Positions 8,467 to 17,292 of a DNA stretch of 64,000 nt are shown in pieces. The notes beneath the pieces were generated by a model. The model was not told the DNA's origin. It worked only from the letters and a program-made list of their open reading frames with translations, and searched no databases. This DNA comes from Desulfurobacterium pacificum (GTDB taxonomy: Bacteria; Aquificota; Aquificia; Desulfurobacteriales; Desulfurobacteriaceae). A program made the position numbers and the translations under genes. The stretch is taken from positions 62,001 through 126,000 of the forward strand of contig NZ_FXUB01000002.1 of the NCBI RefSeq assembly GCF_900182835.1, given 5' to 3'. How positions within the stretch are numbered: position 1 is the stretch's first letter; the number at the start of each line of letters is the position of its first letter.

Positions 8467-9580
8467 CGCTGGAGAAAAATACCCCTTCTCAAGGGGCGTT
8501 TTGGTAAGGTCTTTAACCAAAGCAGGACTTACCGTTGAAGAGGCTTACAAGATAGCAGACGAGGTTGCTTCCTCGTTTAAAGGCACTATCACTTCTGAAG
8601 AGCTGACAAACTTAGTTTATTCTATTTTGAAAAAGAAATTCGGAACAAAGGTTGCGCGGCGCTACAAGAGGTTAGTTGGTGAAAGAGAAATTTTAGTCGC
8701 AGAACCAGACGGCAAAACGTTCGTTCCTTTCTCAAGGGGAATTTTAGCAGGTTCTATCCGTTCGGCAGGGGCAAGCGTTCAGGAAGCGTTTGAGATAGCG
8801 AAAGAAGTTGCGGAGGCTTTAAGGAAAAAAGGAGTTTTCCGCGTAACGAGAAACGAACTGAGAGAGATTACCGCGGAATTGATAAGCAAAAGGTTAGGAA
8901 AAGAGTTCAGCAAGAGATACTTACTCTGGCGGAAAATCAAACATTTAGGAAAGCCTTTAATCATTTTGATAGGCGGAGCAACCGGTGTAGGGAAATCTCG
9001 CCTCGCCGCAGAGCTTGCAGGCATTTTGGAAATCAACAGGATGGCGTCAACCGATTCTATAAGAGAAGTTATGAGGAAGATGATTTCAAAGGAGTTAGTT
9101 CCTTCCATACACGTATCAAGTTACGAAGCCGGAAAGGTTATCTACAAGTTCGGTGAAATGAGTAAGAAAGACAAGATTATCTACGGATTTTTAGACCAGG
9201 CTGAAAAGGTTTTGACCGGCGTTGAGGCGGTAGTGTGCAGAGCTATTAAAGAGAACGTCAGTTTAGTTGTTGAAGGAATACACCTGCTACCTGGTTCTTT
9301 CAAAAAGTTCTGCGACAAAGCGTACGTTGTGGAAATCCTACTAACAACCTTAGATGAAGAGATTCACAAAAGCCGATTCTACTCACGGGAGAAAAAATCC
9401 TCCCGCACCAGCAAAAAATACCTGCGCAACTTTAGAGCGATAAGAATCATTCAGGATTTTCTCTACCACCTGGCAAAAGAGAACGGAACGCCAATAGTTG
9501 AAAACATAGATTTTGATGAAACGAGAGACAGAGTTCTTCAAATAATTACAGATTCTCTCATCAAACAGGTAGGAGTGTAG
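8441..9580 (+). CDS. 2-phosphoglycerate kinase with two tandem ATP-cone domains
   Basis: The C-terminal half holds a P-loop GGATGVGKS (residues 178-186) followed by STDSIREVMRK, features of archaeal 2-phosphoglycerate kinases, which make 2,3-bisphosphoglycerate as precursor of cyclic 2,3-diphosphoglycerate. Before it lie two ATP-cone-like repeats, residues 3-75 and 80-155, each with an FSRG(V/I)L motif (YPFSRGVLVRS and FVPFSRGILAGS), suggesting allosteric control by nucleotides. The start lies inside mltG, giving a 26-base overlap. The family assignment is firm; the exact substrate in this bacterium is inference, because no cyclase gene is in the window. Confidence 0.82.
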   Translation: MAKRFVIDSAGEKYPFSRGVLVRSLTKAGLTVEEAYKIADEVASSFKGTITSEELTNLVYSILKKKFGTKVARRYKRLVGEREILVAEPDGKTFVPFSRGILAGSIRSAGASVQEAFEIAKEVAEALRKKGVFRVTRNELREITAELISKRLGKEFSKRYLLWRKIKHLGKPLIILIGGATGVGKSRLAAELAGILEINRMASTDSIREVMRKMISKELVPSIHVSSYEAGKVIYKFGEMSKKDKIIYGFLDQAEKVLTGVEAVVCRAIKENVSLVVEGIHLLPGSFKKFCDKAYVVEILLTTLDEEIHKSRFYSREKKSSRTSKKYLRNFRAIRIIQDFLYHLAKENGTPIVENIDFDETRDRVLQIITDSLIKQVGV

Positions 9581-9581
9581 G

Positions 9582-9956
9582 ATGCTGGCGGTTTATGTGG
9601 GGGTGGGTGGATTTTTAGGCGCAATAGCGAGATTTCTCATAGCCGGATTCGTTCAGAAAACGTTAGGAACAACGTTTCCAGTAGGAACGTTATGCGTCAA
9701 CGTTTTAGGAAGCTTCTTGATAGGTTTTTTAGTAATGGTGTTTGAATACGTTATAGCACCAGAATGGAAAGCAATGTTAATAACAGGTTTTTTAGGGGCA
9801 TTAACAACCTTTTCAACCTTCAGCTACGAAACAGTAGTTCTTATACAGGAGGGGCTTTTCCTTAAAGCGTTTTTCAACGTTGCCGTTAACGTAATAACCT
9901 GTCTTACAGCAACCACAGGAGGTATAGCTTTTTTCCGTCTCCTATTTAGAGTTTAA
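9582..9956 (+). CDS. crcB: Fluoride channel FluC (CrcB)
   Basis: A 124-residue membrane protein with four predicted helices that exports fluoride as a dual-topology dimer. Family motifs are GGFLGAIARF at the N-terminus, FPVGTLCVNVLGSFLIGF in helix 2 and TGFLGALTTFSTFSYE in helix 3, which carries the phenylalanine residues lining the ion path. It starts one base after the stop of the kinase gene, so it is the last gene of the operon; no fluoride riboswitch is seen directly upstream. Confidence 0.95.
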   Translation: MLAVYVGVGGFLGAIARFLIAGFVQKTLGTTFPVGTLCVNVLGSFLIGFLVMVFEYVIAPEWKAMLITGFLGALTTFSTFSYETVVLIQEGLFLKAFFNVAVNVITCLTATTGGIAFFRLLFRV

Positions 9957-9974
9957 CAGTGTCATTGGTATAAT
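9945..9974 (+). promoter_or_regulatory. Candidate promoter for the secreted-protein gene
   Basis: TTTAGA (9945-9950) and a perfect TATAAT (9969-9974) are 18 bases apart in the short gap after crcB. The start codon at 10003 has CGGGGGGAG as ribosome site. The -35 box overlaps the crcB stop region. Confidence 0.5.
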
Positions 9975-10002
9975 TGATTAATAATTTAATCGGGGGGAGA
10001 AA

Positions 10003-10689
10003 ATGAAGAAGTTTTTATTATTTCTACTTTTCTCACTATCAACGCCAGCCTTTGCAGGTAGTTTTCCACCAGAACTTGAAAACTTCCTAAAAATTAAAGA
10101 GTTCAAAGCAAAATACCGGATAAAACTGAAAACGGAAAATGTAAAGAGCGCAAGAGAAGGGACTTACACCTACTACAGAAAAGAAGATAAAAGCAGAATA
10201 GACATGTCAGTTCCTTCCCAAAACGTAGAAACAAGAACCTACACCATAAATAACAAAAGTTACGCCTGTGCTAAAACCCCACAAGACCGATGGTTTTGCT
10301 TCCTCATGGGTTCTACAAACTTCACTTCCCGTCAAACAGAAAAGCCCCTAAACATGAACGACCTTTTCTCCTCGGAAAAGGAATACAAGAAAATCGGTAC
10401 AAAGATTGTTAACGGACACAAAACTACCTGCTACTTAGTAAAAGATGGAGAGAAAACAACAATATGCGCCGATAAAGACGGCATCGTCTGGTATTTAAAA
10501 ACAGAAGGTAACGAAAGTACTATGGAAATGACCTTAGAAGAATTCAGGAAAAAGGTATCCAACGATGCCTTTAAACTACCCGCTCCTCCACTTGCTCCAT
10601 CACCTGCACCTCAGATGCCGCCAGGTCAATTTCCGCCTCCACCGGGGAACCTCCCCCAGAACGTACCTTCCTTTCCTATGATGAGATAG
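10003..10689 (+). CDS. Secreted protein of unknown function with Pro-rich tail
   Basis: Has a classical signal peptide of about 19 residues ending at AFA-G, so export to the periplasm or outer membrane is likely. The mature part (residues 20-190) is beta-rich and basic, with paired motifs RTYTINNKSYAC, RWFCFL and GHKTTCYLVKDGEKTTICAD; the four Cys could form disulfides. The layout resembles LolA-like or DUF4412 lipoprotein-carrier folds, but I do not recognise it with confidence. The last 35 residues are very rich in proline, with runs such as PAPPLAPSPAP. It has its own candidate promoter and ends at a bidirectional hairpin. Confidence 0.75.
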   Translation: MKKFLLFLLFSLSTPAFAGSFPPELENFLKIKEFKAKYRIKLKTENVKSAREGTYTYYRKEDKSRIDMSVPSQNVETRTYTINNKSYACAKTPQDRWFCFLMGSTNFTSRQTEKPLNMNDLFSSEKEYKKIGTKIVNGHKTTCYLVKDGEKTTICADKDGIVWYLKTEGNESTMEMTLEEFRKKVSNDAFKLPAPPLAPSPAPQMPPGQFPPPPGNLPQNVPSFPMMR

Positions 10690-10699
10690 AAAACTATAG

Positions 10700-10715
10700 C
10701 CCCCCTTAAAGGGGG
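10700..10715. terminator. Bidirectional hairpin between secreted-protein gene and serA
   Basis: CCCCC(C) and GGGGG flank a TTAAA loop in the 32-base gap between two convergent genes. No long T tract follows on the plus strand; on the minus strand GCTATAGTTTTC follows the stem. It probably ends transcription from both sides, though weakly. Confidence 0.55.
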
Positions 10716-10721
10716 ACTTAA

Positions 10722-12323
10722 CTAAGATAGCGTAATCTGTTTTACTTCCATTATCTCTGGAATCTTCTTAATCTCTTCTATAGCTTCAGCAGGAACGTCA
10801 TCATCTACCAAAATTACGCCCTTAGCTTCTTTACCTTTTTCCGTTCTTCCAAGCTGGAACCCGGCGATATTAACGCTGTACTTACCTAAGATAGAACCTA
10901 ACTTTCCTATCACTCCCGGAACGTCAATATTCTTAATGAGTAAAAGCTTTCCTTCTGGCGTTAAGTCAAACAGGAAGCCGTTAATCTCAACAATTTTAGG
11001 GAACTTATCGTCCATAACCGTTCCGGCAATGGTGAACTCTCCTCTATCAGACTTGCAGGAAACCCTTATTAACTTCTTGAAATTAATACCTTCAGGTCTC
11101 TTAACTTCAACAACAGAAATTCCTTTCTCTTTCGCAAGGAATGGAGCGTTTATCAAATTAACAGGGATATCAACAATCTTCTGTAAGAATCCTTTGAGAA
11201 AAGCAGTAACTAAAGGAGATGTATCTTCTCCCAAGTCCCCTCTAAACTCAAGAGTTATCTCCTTAGACCTTGAGCAAGCAACCTGAACAGCAAAAAGTCC
11301 AAGCTTCTCAGCAAGCTCCATAAATGGCTTTAAAACTTTCGCTGCAGCAGTATCCTCGTAAGGAGCGTTAACGGCGAACTCTACCTCTTCACCCCTCAAA
11401 GCAGCAAGCACCTGATTGGCTATTATCACTGCAACGTTTGTTTGTGATTCGTAAGTATTCGCACCTATGTGAGGAGTAACTACAATGTTCGGTGCTTTAA
11501 GAAGAATGTTATCGGTTGCAGGTTCTTTTGCAAAAACGTCAATTGCTGCTGCTCTAACTTTACCGCTTACAAGCGCTTCATAAAGGTCTTCCTCGTTAAT
11601 AATTCCTCCCCTCGCTATATTGAGGAGAATAACGCCATCTTTCATCTTCTCAATCTCTTTCTTAGTTATCATATTTTTCGTTTCTTCTGTTAGTGGAGTG
11701 TGAACCGTTATAATGTCAGACCTCTTAAGGAGTTCATCAAGCTCATCAACTAATTCAACTCCAAGTCTCTCTGCCTTTTCTTTCTTTATGTAAGGGTCAT
11801 AAGCTATGACCTTCATATCAAAAGCTTTCGCCCTAATGGCAACTCTTGAACCTATTCTTCCAAAACCGATAATTCCAAGCGTTTTGCCTGCAAGCTCAAC
11901 GCCCATAAACTTCTTCCTATCCCACCTTTTCTCAATCATTAAAGAGTTATGAGCGTAAGGAATCTGCCTTGCGGCTGCAATCATCATTCCCATTGTATGT
12001 TCTGTAGCCGCTAAAGTGTTGCCGGTCGGAGCGTTAACAACTAAAATTCCTCTTCGTGAAGCAGCGTCAAGGTCTATATTGTCAACACCTACACCTGCTC
12101 TACCGACAACTTTTAATCTCTTGGCTCTCTCAAACAGTTCTTCTGTCACAGGCGTTCCACTTCTCGTAATTAAAGCGTCGTATTCGTGAATTATTGAAAG
12201 AATTTTGTTGAAATCTCTAAACAGTTCTGGGTCATAGGTAAGCTCAACATCTGGTTGACTTTTGAGAAGATTGATTCCCGCATCCGCTATATGTTCTGTA
12301 ACTAAAATTTTGAATTTATCCAT
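10722..12323 (-). CDS. serA: D-3-phosphoglycerate dehydrogenase SerA
   Basis: First enzyme of serine synthesis, oxidising 3-phosphoglycerate with NAD. Domains in order are the substrate-binding lobe, the Rossmann fold with LGIIGFGRIGSRVA, the active-site segments ARGGIINEEDL (Arg) and TPHIGANTYES (catalytic His), the allosteric substrate-binding domain, and a C-terminal ACT domain (about residues 455-533) that normally binds serine. At 533 residues it is the long bacterial form. AGGAGG stands upstream of the ATG. It is the last gene of the seven-gene minus-strand run that starts at the TonB-like gene. Confidence 0.97.
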   Translation of the reverse strand: MDKFKILVTEHIADAGINLLKSQPDVELTYDPELFRDFNKILSIIHEYDALITRSGTPVTEELFERAKRLKVVGRAGVGVDNIDLDAASRRGILVVNAPTGNTLAATEHTMGMMIAAARQIPYAHNSLMIEKRWDRKKFMGVELAGKTLGIIGFGRIGSRVAIRAKAFDMKVIAYDPYIKKEKAERLGVELVDELDELLKRSDIITVHTPLTEETKNMITKKEIEKMKDGVILLNIARGGIINEEDLYEALVSGKVRAAAIDVFAKEPATDNILLKAPNIVVTPHIGANTYESQTNVAVIIANQVLAALRGEEVEFAVNAPYEDTAAAKVLKPFMELAEKLGLFAVQVACSRSKEITLEFRGDLGEDTSPLVTAFLKGFLQKIVDIPVNLINAPFLAKEKGISVVEVKRPEGINFKKLIRVSCKSDRGEFTIAGTVMDDKFPKIVEINGFLFDLTPEGKLLLIKNIDVPGVIGKLGSILGKYSVNIAGFQLGRTEKGKEAKGVILVDDDVPAEAIEEIKKIPEIMEVKQITLS

Positions 12324-12354
12324 TTATAACCTCCTACTGATTGTTAGTTGCTGA

Positions 12355-13431
12355 TTATACTGCATCGTAAAGAAACCTTACTACGTTAGTCGCGTAACTT
12401 CCAGATGGCAGAGAAAAGGACAGCTTAACTCCCCATTCAAACTTTTTAAGTTTCAAACGTTTCACTTCAGCAAACGTTCTCCTTTTAAAAGGATGAAAAA
12501 AACAGGAAAGAGGAAGAAAATCCCCCACCTCAACACCTCTCCCTCTCAACACCTTTTCATAAATATTCCACTCCTTTTCAGGGTGAAAAATCCCCACCTC
12601 CCTCTCCTTCAACTCTCCAACGTCTTCCATCGGAAATACCATAAACCCCACCTTATACTTAAACTTCAAATAGTTTTCCGTTCTTCTCATCACTTCTTTC
12701 GCAAGCCACTCGTTAAAAAGAAAACTCTGAAAAACGTTAAACTGAAACTCAATTTCCCTTTTAGGAATCAAAGAAAACGCCTCTTCAAAACTTTTCCCTT
12801 CAGCTAAAGCCTTGGCTACCTTTTTTCTCCACCCTTTAAAATACTTAGCTGCCTCTTCGTAATTGCCAGAAATAAACACCTTCTTACCCTTCCTATCTCT
12901 TGAACCTTCCCAACCTGCAGGCGTAAAAAGGTAAAGCAAAGCCTCCTTTTTTAATCCCTTTGCAAGCAATTCTGCGAAAAACGCTCCTTTCCTGACAGGC
13001 GTAAACCGCTGTTCGCCATAGTAGTTGGGGATACCAAAACGCCTTAAAACCTCTACTCTTCTACTATCGGGCAGTTCTGCATTACGAACTTTTATAGTGA
13101 ATTTATTTTCTTTTATCAAAGATGGTGATAGCTTTCTGTTTAAAAAACCCACTTCTTTTAGCTTTATCCTTTCATCGGAAGGTTCTCTTAGCCTTTTGTC
13201 TGAAGGAACGGCTATGAATTGGGTTGTAACAGCGTTTTTATCCTTTAGACCGCAGTAAGATATAAGGAGAGAAGGAACGCTTGAACTTTTCGCTACCTTT
13301 CTGATTGCTTCGTCAGTCTCAAGCCCTTTCTTTGTAAGCTTATAAACTCTGTAAGCTCCCTCCTTCTTTAAAGGAGTTTTTAAAATTTCTTCTACAACGA
13401 AATCTTCAGGAATTGTCTTAATCTTAGCCAT
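12355..13431 (-). CDS. truD: tRNA pseudouridine-13 synthase TruD
   Basis: Makes pseudouridine 13 in tRNA-Glu and some others. The N-terminus PEDFVVEEI and the motif YCGLKDKNAVTTQF with catalytic D64 are diagnostic, as is NYYGEQRF further on; the TRUD insertion domain is present. At 358 residues the length is normal. Its start codon shares one base with the rsmG stop (TAATG), pointing to coupled translation. The complementary strand of this gene holds two copies of the AAAATCCCC motif (12517 and 12587). Confidence 0.96.
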   Translation of the reverse strand: MAKIKTIPEDFVVEEILKTPLKKEGAYRVYKLTKKGLETDEAIRKVAKSSSVPSLLISYCGLKDKNAVTTQFIAVPSDKRLREPSDERIKLKEVGFLNRKLSPSLIKENKFTIKVRNAELPDSRRVEVLRRFGIPNYYGEQRFTPVRKGAFFAELLAKGLKKEALLYLFTPAGWEGSRDRKGKKVFISGNYEEAAKYFKGWRKKVAKALAEGKSFEEAFSLIPKREIEFQFNVFQSFLFNEWLAKEVMRRTENYLKFKYKVGFMVFPMEDVGELKEREVGIFHPEKEWNIYEKVLRGRGVEVGDFLPLSCFFHPFKRRTFAEVKRLKLKKFEWGVKLSFSLPSGSYATNVVRFLYDAV

Positions 13432-14057
13432 TACACTTTCTTAATGAATAAAAATCTGCGGGTAAAATCCACTCCTTCAGGTTTAAGAACAACCTCTTCA
13501 ACCTCATAACCAGGTATTTCCCCTTCAAATTTCTCTCTTCCCCTGTAGATGCACAGAACAGCACCTTCTTCTAAAAACTGAGAAGTCATCTCAACAGCCG
13601 TTTCAGGGTCTTTAACCGCTCTCATCAGCAGGTAATCGTAATCGCCATAATGCTCCTCTATTCTCTGGCAGAAAACCTTCACATTTTCTAACTTTAGCTC
13701 TCTTTTAACCTGTTCTAAAAATACACATCTCTTGTGCCTTGACTCAATTAGGCTGAAAAAAGAACTCTTAACAACAATGGCAAGCGGAATTCCGGGAAAT
13801 CCTGCTCCACTTCCAACGTCGCAAAATCTCTTTTCAGAAATGCTCAAACCCGCTTCTTCAAAAGCTTTCAAACCTAAAAGGGAATCAAAGAAGTGTTTAA
13901 CCTCTATCTCCTCGTCAGAAAGTAAAGAGGTAAGGTTAATTCTCCTTCCCCACTTTTTCAAAAGCTCCTTATACTTCTCAAACTGATTCAAACATATATC
14001 TTCTATCTCAATACCGTTGAGAGAGCAAAGCTCTTTAAGTCTTTTCACGAAACTCAC
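13431..14057 (-). CDS. rsmG: 16S rRNA G527 N7-methyltransferase RsmG
   Basis: Methylates G527 in the 530 loop of 16S rRNA; loss gives low-level streptomycin resistance in several bacteria. The SAM-binding motif FCDVGSGAGFPGIPLAI lies at about residues 78-94, preceded by the family segment RRINLTSL and KHFFDSL. At 208 residues it is normal. It overlaps the end of mnmG by 23 bases, the classic gidA-gidB arrangement. Confidence 0.96.
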   Translation of the reverse strand: MSFVKRLKELCSLNGIEIEDICLNQFEKYKELLKKWGRRINLTSLLSDEEIEVKHFFDSLLGLKAFEEAGLSISEKRFCDVGSGAGFPGIPLAIVVKSSFFSLIESRHKRCVFLEQVKRELKLENVKVFCQRIEEHYGDYDYLLMRAVKDPETAVEMTSQFLEEGAVLCIYRGREKFEGEIPGYEVEEVVLKPEGVDFTRRFLFIKKV

Positions 14058-15915
14058 CTCTTTTCCACTTCTCTATGTAGATAGAAAGTATAGGTATAGA
14101 TGCAGGTCTAATTCCTTCAAGTCTTGCAGCCTGACCTAAAGTTAAAGGCTTCATCTCTTTTAACTTTTGTTTTTCCTCTATAGATATAGGAACAACGTCG
14201 TAGTCAAAATCTTTCGGAATTTTCACGTTCTCAAGTTTTCTGAACCTCCTTACTTCTTCAAGCTGTCTCTTTATGTAACCTTCGTACTTAACCTCTATCT
14301 CTACTTCTTCCAAGATTTCCCTTAAAAGTTTCTCATCGTCAACAGAAACCTTTACAGGAACAACCTTTAAGATATCTTCTAATTTGACTTCCGGTCTTTT
14401 AAGGAGTTCGTAAGCGCTCTTCGTCTCTTTAATCTCAACGGGGCTTTCAGAAGGTTTAATCTTTATCTCCTTAAGTTTCTCTATGAAAACTTTTACTGTT
14501 TCATACTTCCTCTTTACCCTTTCGTACTGCTCTCTCGTTAACAGCCCGAACTTGTAGCCGTATTTCGCCAGCCTGTAATCGGCGTTATCGTACCTCAGCA
14601 GTAACCTGTACTCAGCGCGGGAAGTAAATAGCCTGTAAGGTTCTCTAACTCCTCTATTAACTAAATCGTCAATCATAACGCCTATGTAAGCTTCATCCCT
14701 ACCTAAAACGAACCTTTCATCCTTACCCATAGCGTAAAGGGCAGCGTTTATCCCGGCAACTATCCCCTGACCCGCAGCTTCTTCGTAACCGGTCGTTCCG
14801 TTTATCTGACCTGCGTTGAAAAGACCTCTTATCAGCTTCGTCTCAAGTGTAGGGTAGAGGTGCGTCGGGTCAACGAAGTCGTACTCAATCCCGTAAGCCG
14901 GTTTTATTATCTTTGCGTTTTCAAGTCCGGGAATTGAATGGATTATTTGCTCCTGAACGTCGTAAGGAAGGCTCGTTGAAGTTCCGTTCGGATAAAACTC
15001 TACAGTGTTTCTTCCCTCTGGCTCAACGAAAACGTGGTGTCTCTCTTTATCTGGAAACTTAACGATTTTATCTTCAATGGAAGGACAATAACGAACGCCG
15101 ACGCCTGTTATAAGCTTACACTCCCCGTACATAGGAGAACGGTGAAGGTTCTCCCTTATTATCCTGTGAGTTTCCGGCGTGGTGTAAGTTAACCAGCACG
15201 GAATTTGCTCAATCTCTTTAGGTTCTGTCCAGTAAGAGAAAAAGGGAGGTGGCTCATCGCCGTCCTGCCTTTCCATTTTTGAAAAATCTATCGTTCTTCC
15301 ATCTATCCTTACAGGCGTTCCTGTTTTTAATCTTGCAACGCGAAAGCCATGCCTTTCGTAAAAAGAGGAAAGTTTATTCGCAGCAGGTTCCCACATCCTA
15401 CCGCCTTCAAACTCTTCAAAGCCTATGATTATCTTTCCTCTTAAAAAAGTTCCAGCGGTAACCACAACCGCCTTTGCACCGTACTTAGCGCCTAAATGGG
15501 TGACCACCCCTTTCACTTTTCCATCTTCAACTATAATGTCATCAACTATTTGCTGCACAACGTCAAGATTGTCCGTTTCCTCTATAACTCTTTTCATCCT
15601 CTCTCTGTAGGCGTACTTATCCGCCTGCGCCCTTGGTGCTCTTACAGCTGGTCCCTTCTTTTTGTTCAAAATCCTGAACTGAATGCCGGTGGCGTCTATG
15701 TTCTTAGCCATTTCACCGCCTAAAGCGTCTATCTCCCTGACGACCGTTCCCTTCGCCACGCCACCAATAGAAGGGTTACAAGACATTTCAGCTATTCTGT
15801 CGCTATTGATAACAAACAGCGCCGTTTTACAACCCATTCTTGCCGCAGCCAGAGCAGCTTCACATCCGGCATGCCCGGCACCAACGACTATGACGTCGTA
15901 AACGCCATCCCACAT
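14035..15915 (-). CDS. mnmG: tRNA uridine-34 modification enzyme MnmG (GidA)
   Basis: FAD-dependent partner of MnmE that installs carboxymethylaminomethyl groups at the wobble uridine of several tRNAs. The N-terminal FAD site VIVVGAGHAGCEAALAAARMG, the segment SCNPSIGGVAKGT and the C-terminal helical domain ending KLKEMKPLTLGQAARLEGI are typical. Length 626 matches the family. Together with mnmA at 25613-26659 it accounts for two of the steps for 2-thiouridine-type wobble bases; mnmE is not in the window. Confidence 0.97.
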   Translation of the reverse strand: MWDGVYDVIVVGAGHAGCEAALAAARMGCKTALFVINSDRIAEMSCNPSIGGVAKGTVVREIDALGGEMAKNIDATGIQFRILNKKKGPAVRAPRAQADKYAYRERMKRVIEETDNLDVVQQIVDDIIVEDGKVKGVVTHLGAKYGAKAVVVTAGTFLRGKIIIGFEEFEGGRMWEPAANKLSSFYERHGFRVARLKTGTPVRIDGRTIDFSKMERQDGDEPPPFFSYWTEPKEIEQIPCWLTYTTPETHRIIRENLHRSPMYGECKLITGVGVRYCPSIEDKIVKFPDKERHHVFVEPEGRNTVEFYPNGTSTSLPYDVQEQIIHSIPGLENAKIIKPAYGIEYDFVDPTHLYPTLETKLIRGLFNAGQINGTTGYEEAAGQGIVAGINAALYAMGKDERFVLGRDEAYIGVMIDDLVNRGVREPYRLFTSRAEYRLLLRYDNADYRLAKYGYKFGLLTREQYERVKRKYETVKVFIEKLKEIKIKPSESPVEIKETKSAYELLKRPEVKLEDILKVVPVKVSVDDEKLLREILEEVEIEVKYEGYIKRQLEEVRRFRKLENVKIPKDFDYDVVPISIEEKQKLKEMKPLTLGQAARLEGIRPASIPILSIYIEKWKRGEFREKT

Positions 15916-15916
15916 C

Positions 15917-16681
15917 TTAAAACTCCACTCTCACTTTTTGTCCTCTCTTAACGCCTAAAAGAGCAGCTGCGCTTGTCATGTAAGCAACTATTTGCAGATA
16001 CCCTTCAGGATTAATAGAAATAAACAACTCTCCCTTTTGAACTCCAGAAAATGAAGACAAGAACTTTTCAATTCTCTTACCGTTTATCTCCACAGACCTT
16101 ACAGGTTTGTCAACAGGCAGGTTTAGAACAACGTTGCCGAAGGAATCAACGTCAAGAACAATCGTTTCTACAACGTTATCTGAAACTCTAACGTTAGGAG
16201 GAAGCTTAAACAGCTTTAAGCGGTTTTTCTCCACCTTTTCGCCAAAGTGAGACGGATTTTGCAACCTTGAAAGCTCTGCTGCTATAGGTGCAAGCTGATT
16301 TCTTCCCCTAAAGTTTCCTTTTCCTTCCAAAAAGTAATGGTCTGCAGTTATAAGGTAAACGCTCTCAATAGGTTCTTCTTCTGCCATCAAACTTACTATT
16401 CCGTTGTTTGGGCAAACGACAAAGTACCTTTCAGTAGAAACGATAACAGGTTCAGCATTAGGGTCAGGGTCAACTAACGCTAAAAATACTGTTCCTAAAG
16501 GAAAATATTTGTAAGACCACTTCAGCTTTACAGCTCCATCAACAACGTCAAAAGGGCGAACGTTATGGGTTATGTCAATGATTTGAATCTCCGGGTCGGT
16601 ACTTTTAATAACAGCGTGAACAGTTCCAACGTAGTGGTCTTTTAAACCGTAATCGGATACAAGAGCTACTATTTTTTCCAT
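15917..16681 (-). CDS. SAM hydrolase / DUF62 family protein
   Basis: Belongs to the S-adenosyl-L-methionine hydroxide adenosyltransferase family, which splits SAM into adenosine and methionine; fluorinases and chlorinases are relatives. The N-terminal SDYGLKDHYVGTVHAVI and the segments IDITHNVRPFDV and LALVDPDPN carry the family's substrate residues. At 254 residues it is typical. It starts inside the acyltransferase gene (13-base overlap) and ends one base before mnmG. Its role in ordinary metabolism, perhaps SAM homeostasis, is not established. Confidence 0.9.
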   Translation of the reverse strand: MEKIVALVSDYGLKDHYVGTVHAVIKSTDPEIQIIDITHNVRPFDVVDGAVKLKWSYKYFPLGTVFLALVDPDPNAEPVIVSTERYFVVCPNNGIVSLMAEEEPIESVYLITADHYFLEGKGNFRGRNQLAPIAAELSRLQNPSHFGEKVEKNRLKLFKLPPNVRVSDNVVETIVLDVDSFGNVVLNLPVDKPVRSVEINGKRIEKFLSSFSGVQKGELFISINPEGYLQIVAYMTSAAALLGVKRGQKVRVEF

Positions 16682-17292
16682 CCCGCCTCCTCATCGCACA
16701 AATCGGTTAGCTTCTTCAATTCTAATTCTATCCTTTCTTTGAGTTCATCTTCTGAAAGTTGCGCCGGATATACAGGTTTCCCAACCCTTACTACACATCT
16801 TGAAAAAGGCAGAGGCAACATAAAACTATCCCACGAGTTAAAACGATAACAGGGTTTTGCCGAAAAGCTTATCGGATATACGGGAACGCCTGTCTTCATA
16901 GATAGTTTTACTATCCCTTTCTTTACCTTTTCAGCAGGTCCTTTCGGTCCATCAGGAGTAATGGCTACAGCCTCTCCTCTTGAAAGAATTTTTACCATTT
17001 CAAGAAACGCTCTTTCTCCACCTTTCCCCTTTCCTGTAGAACCCCTTACGGTTTTAAACCCTATTGCTTCTATCAACTTAGCTGCAAACTCACCGTCCCT
17101 ATGCCTGCTGATTAGAACGTTCACCTTTTCAGCGTAGCGTTCAAAAACAAAAGGAAGGACGAACATCCTCCCATGCCAGAAAGCAAATATGGAAGGAAAC
17201 TGTATAGGAGACAGAAACTCTACATCAATCCGCAGAGTTCTCACCCAACCTTTAAGAAGAAATGCAAGTAAACGTTCTTTATCTATTCTCAA
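16669..17292 (-). CDS. Lysophospholipid acyltransferase-like protein (DUF374)
   Basis: The motifs FWHGRMFVLP, ISRHRDGE and ITPDGPKGPAEKV match the DUF374 group of the LPLAT superfamily. HRDGE is the variant of the HX4D acyltransferase box used by this group. Members are often found with lipid A genes, so an envelope-lipid acylation role is plausible but not shown. At 207 residues it is typical. It overlaps both neighbours by 13-14 bases. Confidence 0.87.
   Translation of the reverse strand: MRIDKERLLAFLLKGWVRTLRIDVEFLSPIQFPSIFAFWHGRMFVLPFVFERYAEKVNVLISRHRDGEFAAKLIEAIGFKTVRGSTGKGKGGERAFLEMVKILSRGEAVAITPDGPKGPAEKVKKGIVKLSMKTGVPVYPISFSAKPCYRFNSWDSFMLPLPFSRCVVRVGKPVYPAQLSEDELKERIELELKKLTDLCDEEAGWKK

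Noticed and set aside
9957-10002. Fluoride riboswitch near crcB
   Set aside because: crcB starts one base after the previous gene, leaving no room upstream, and the downstream gap shows no such fold.
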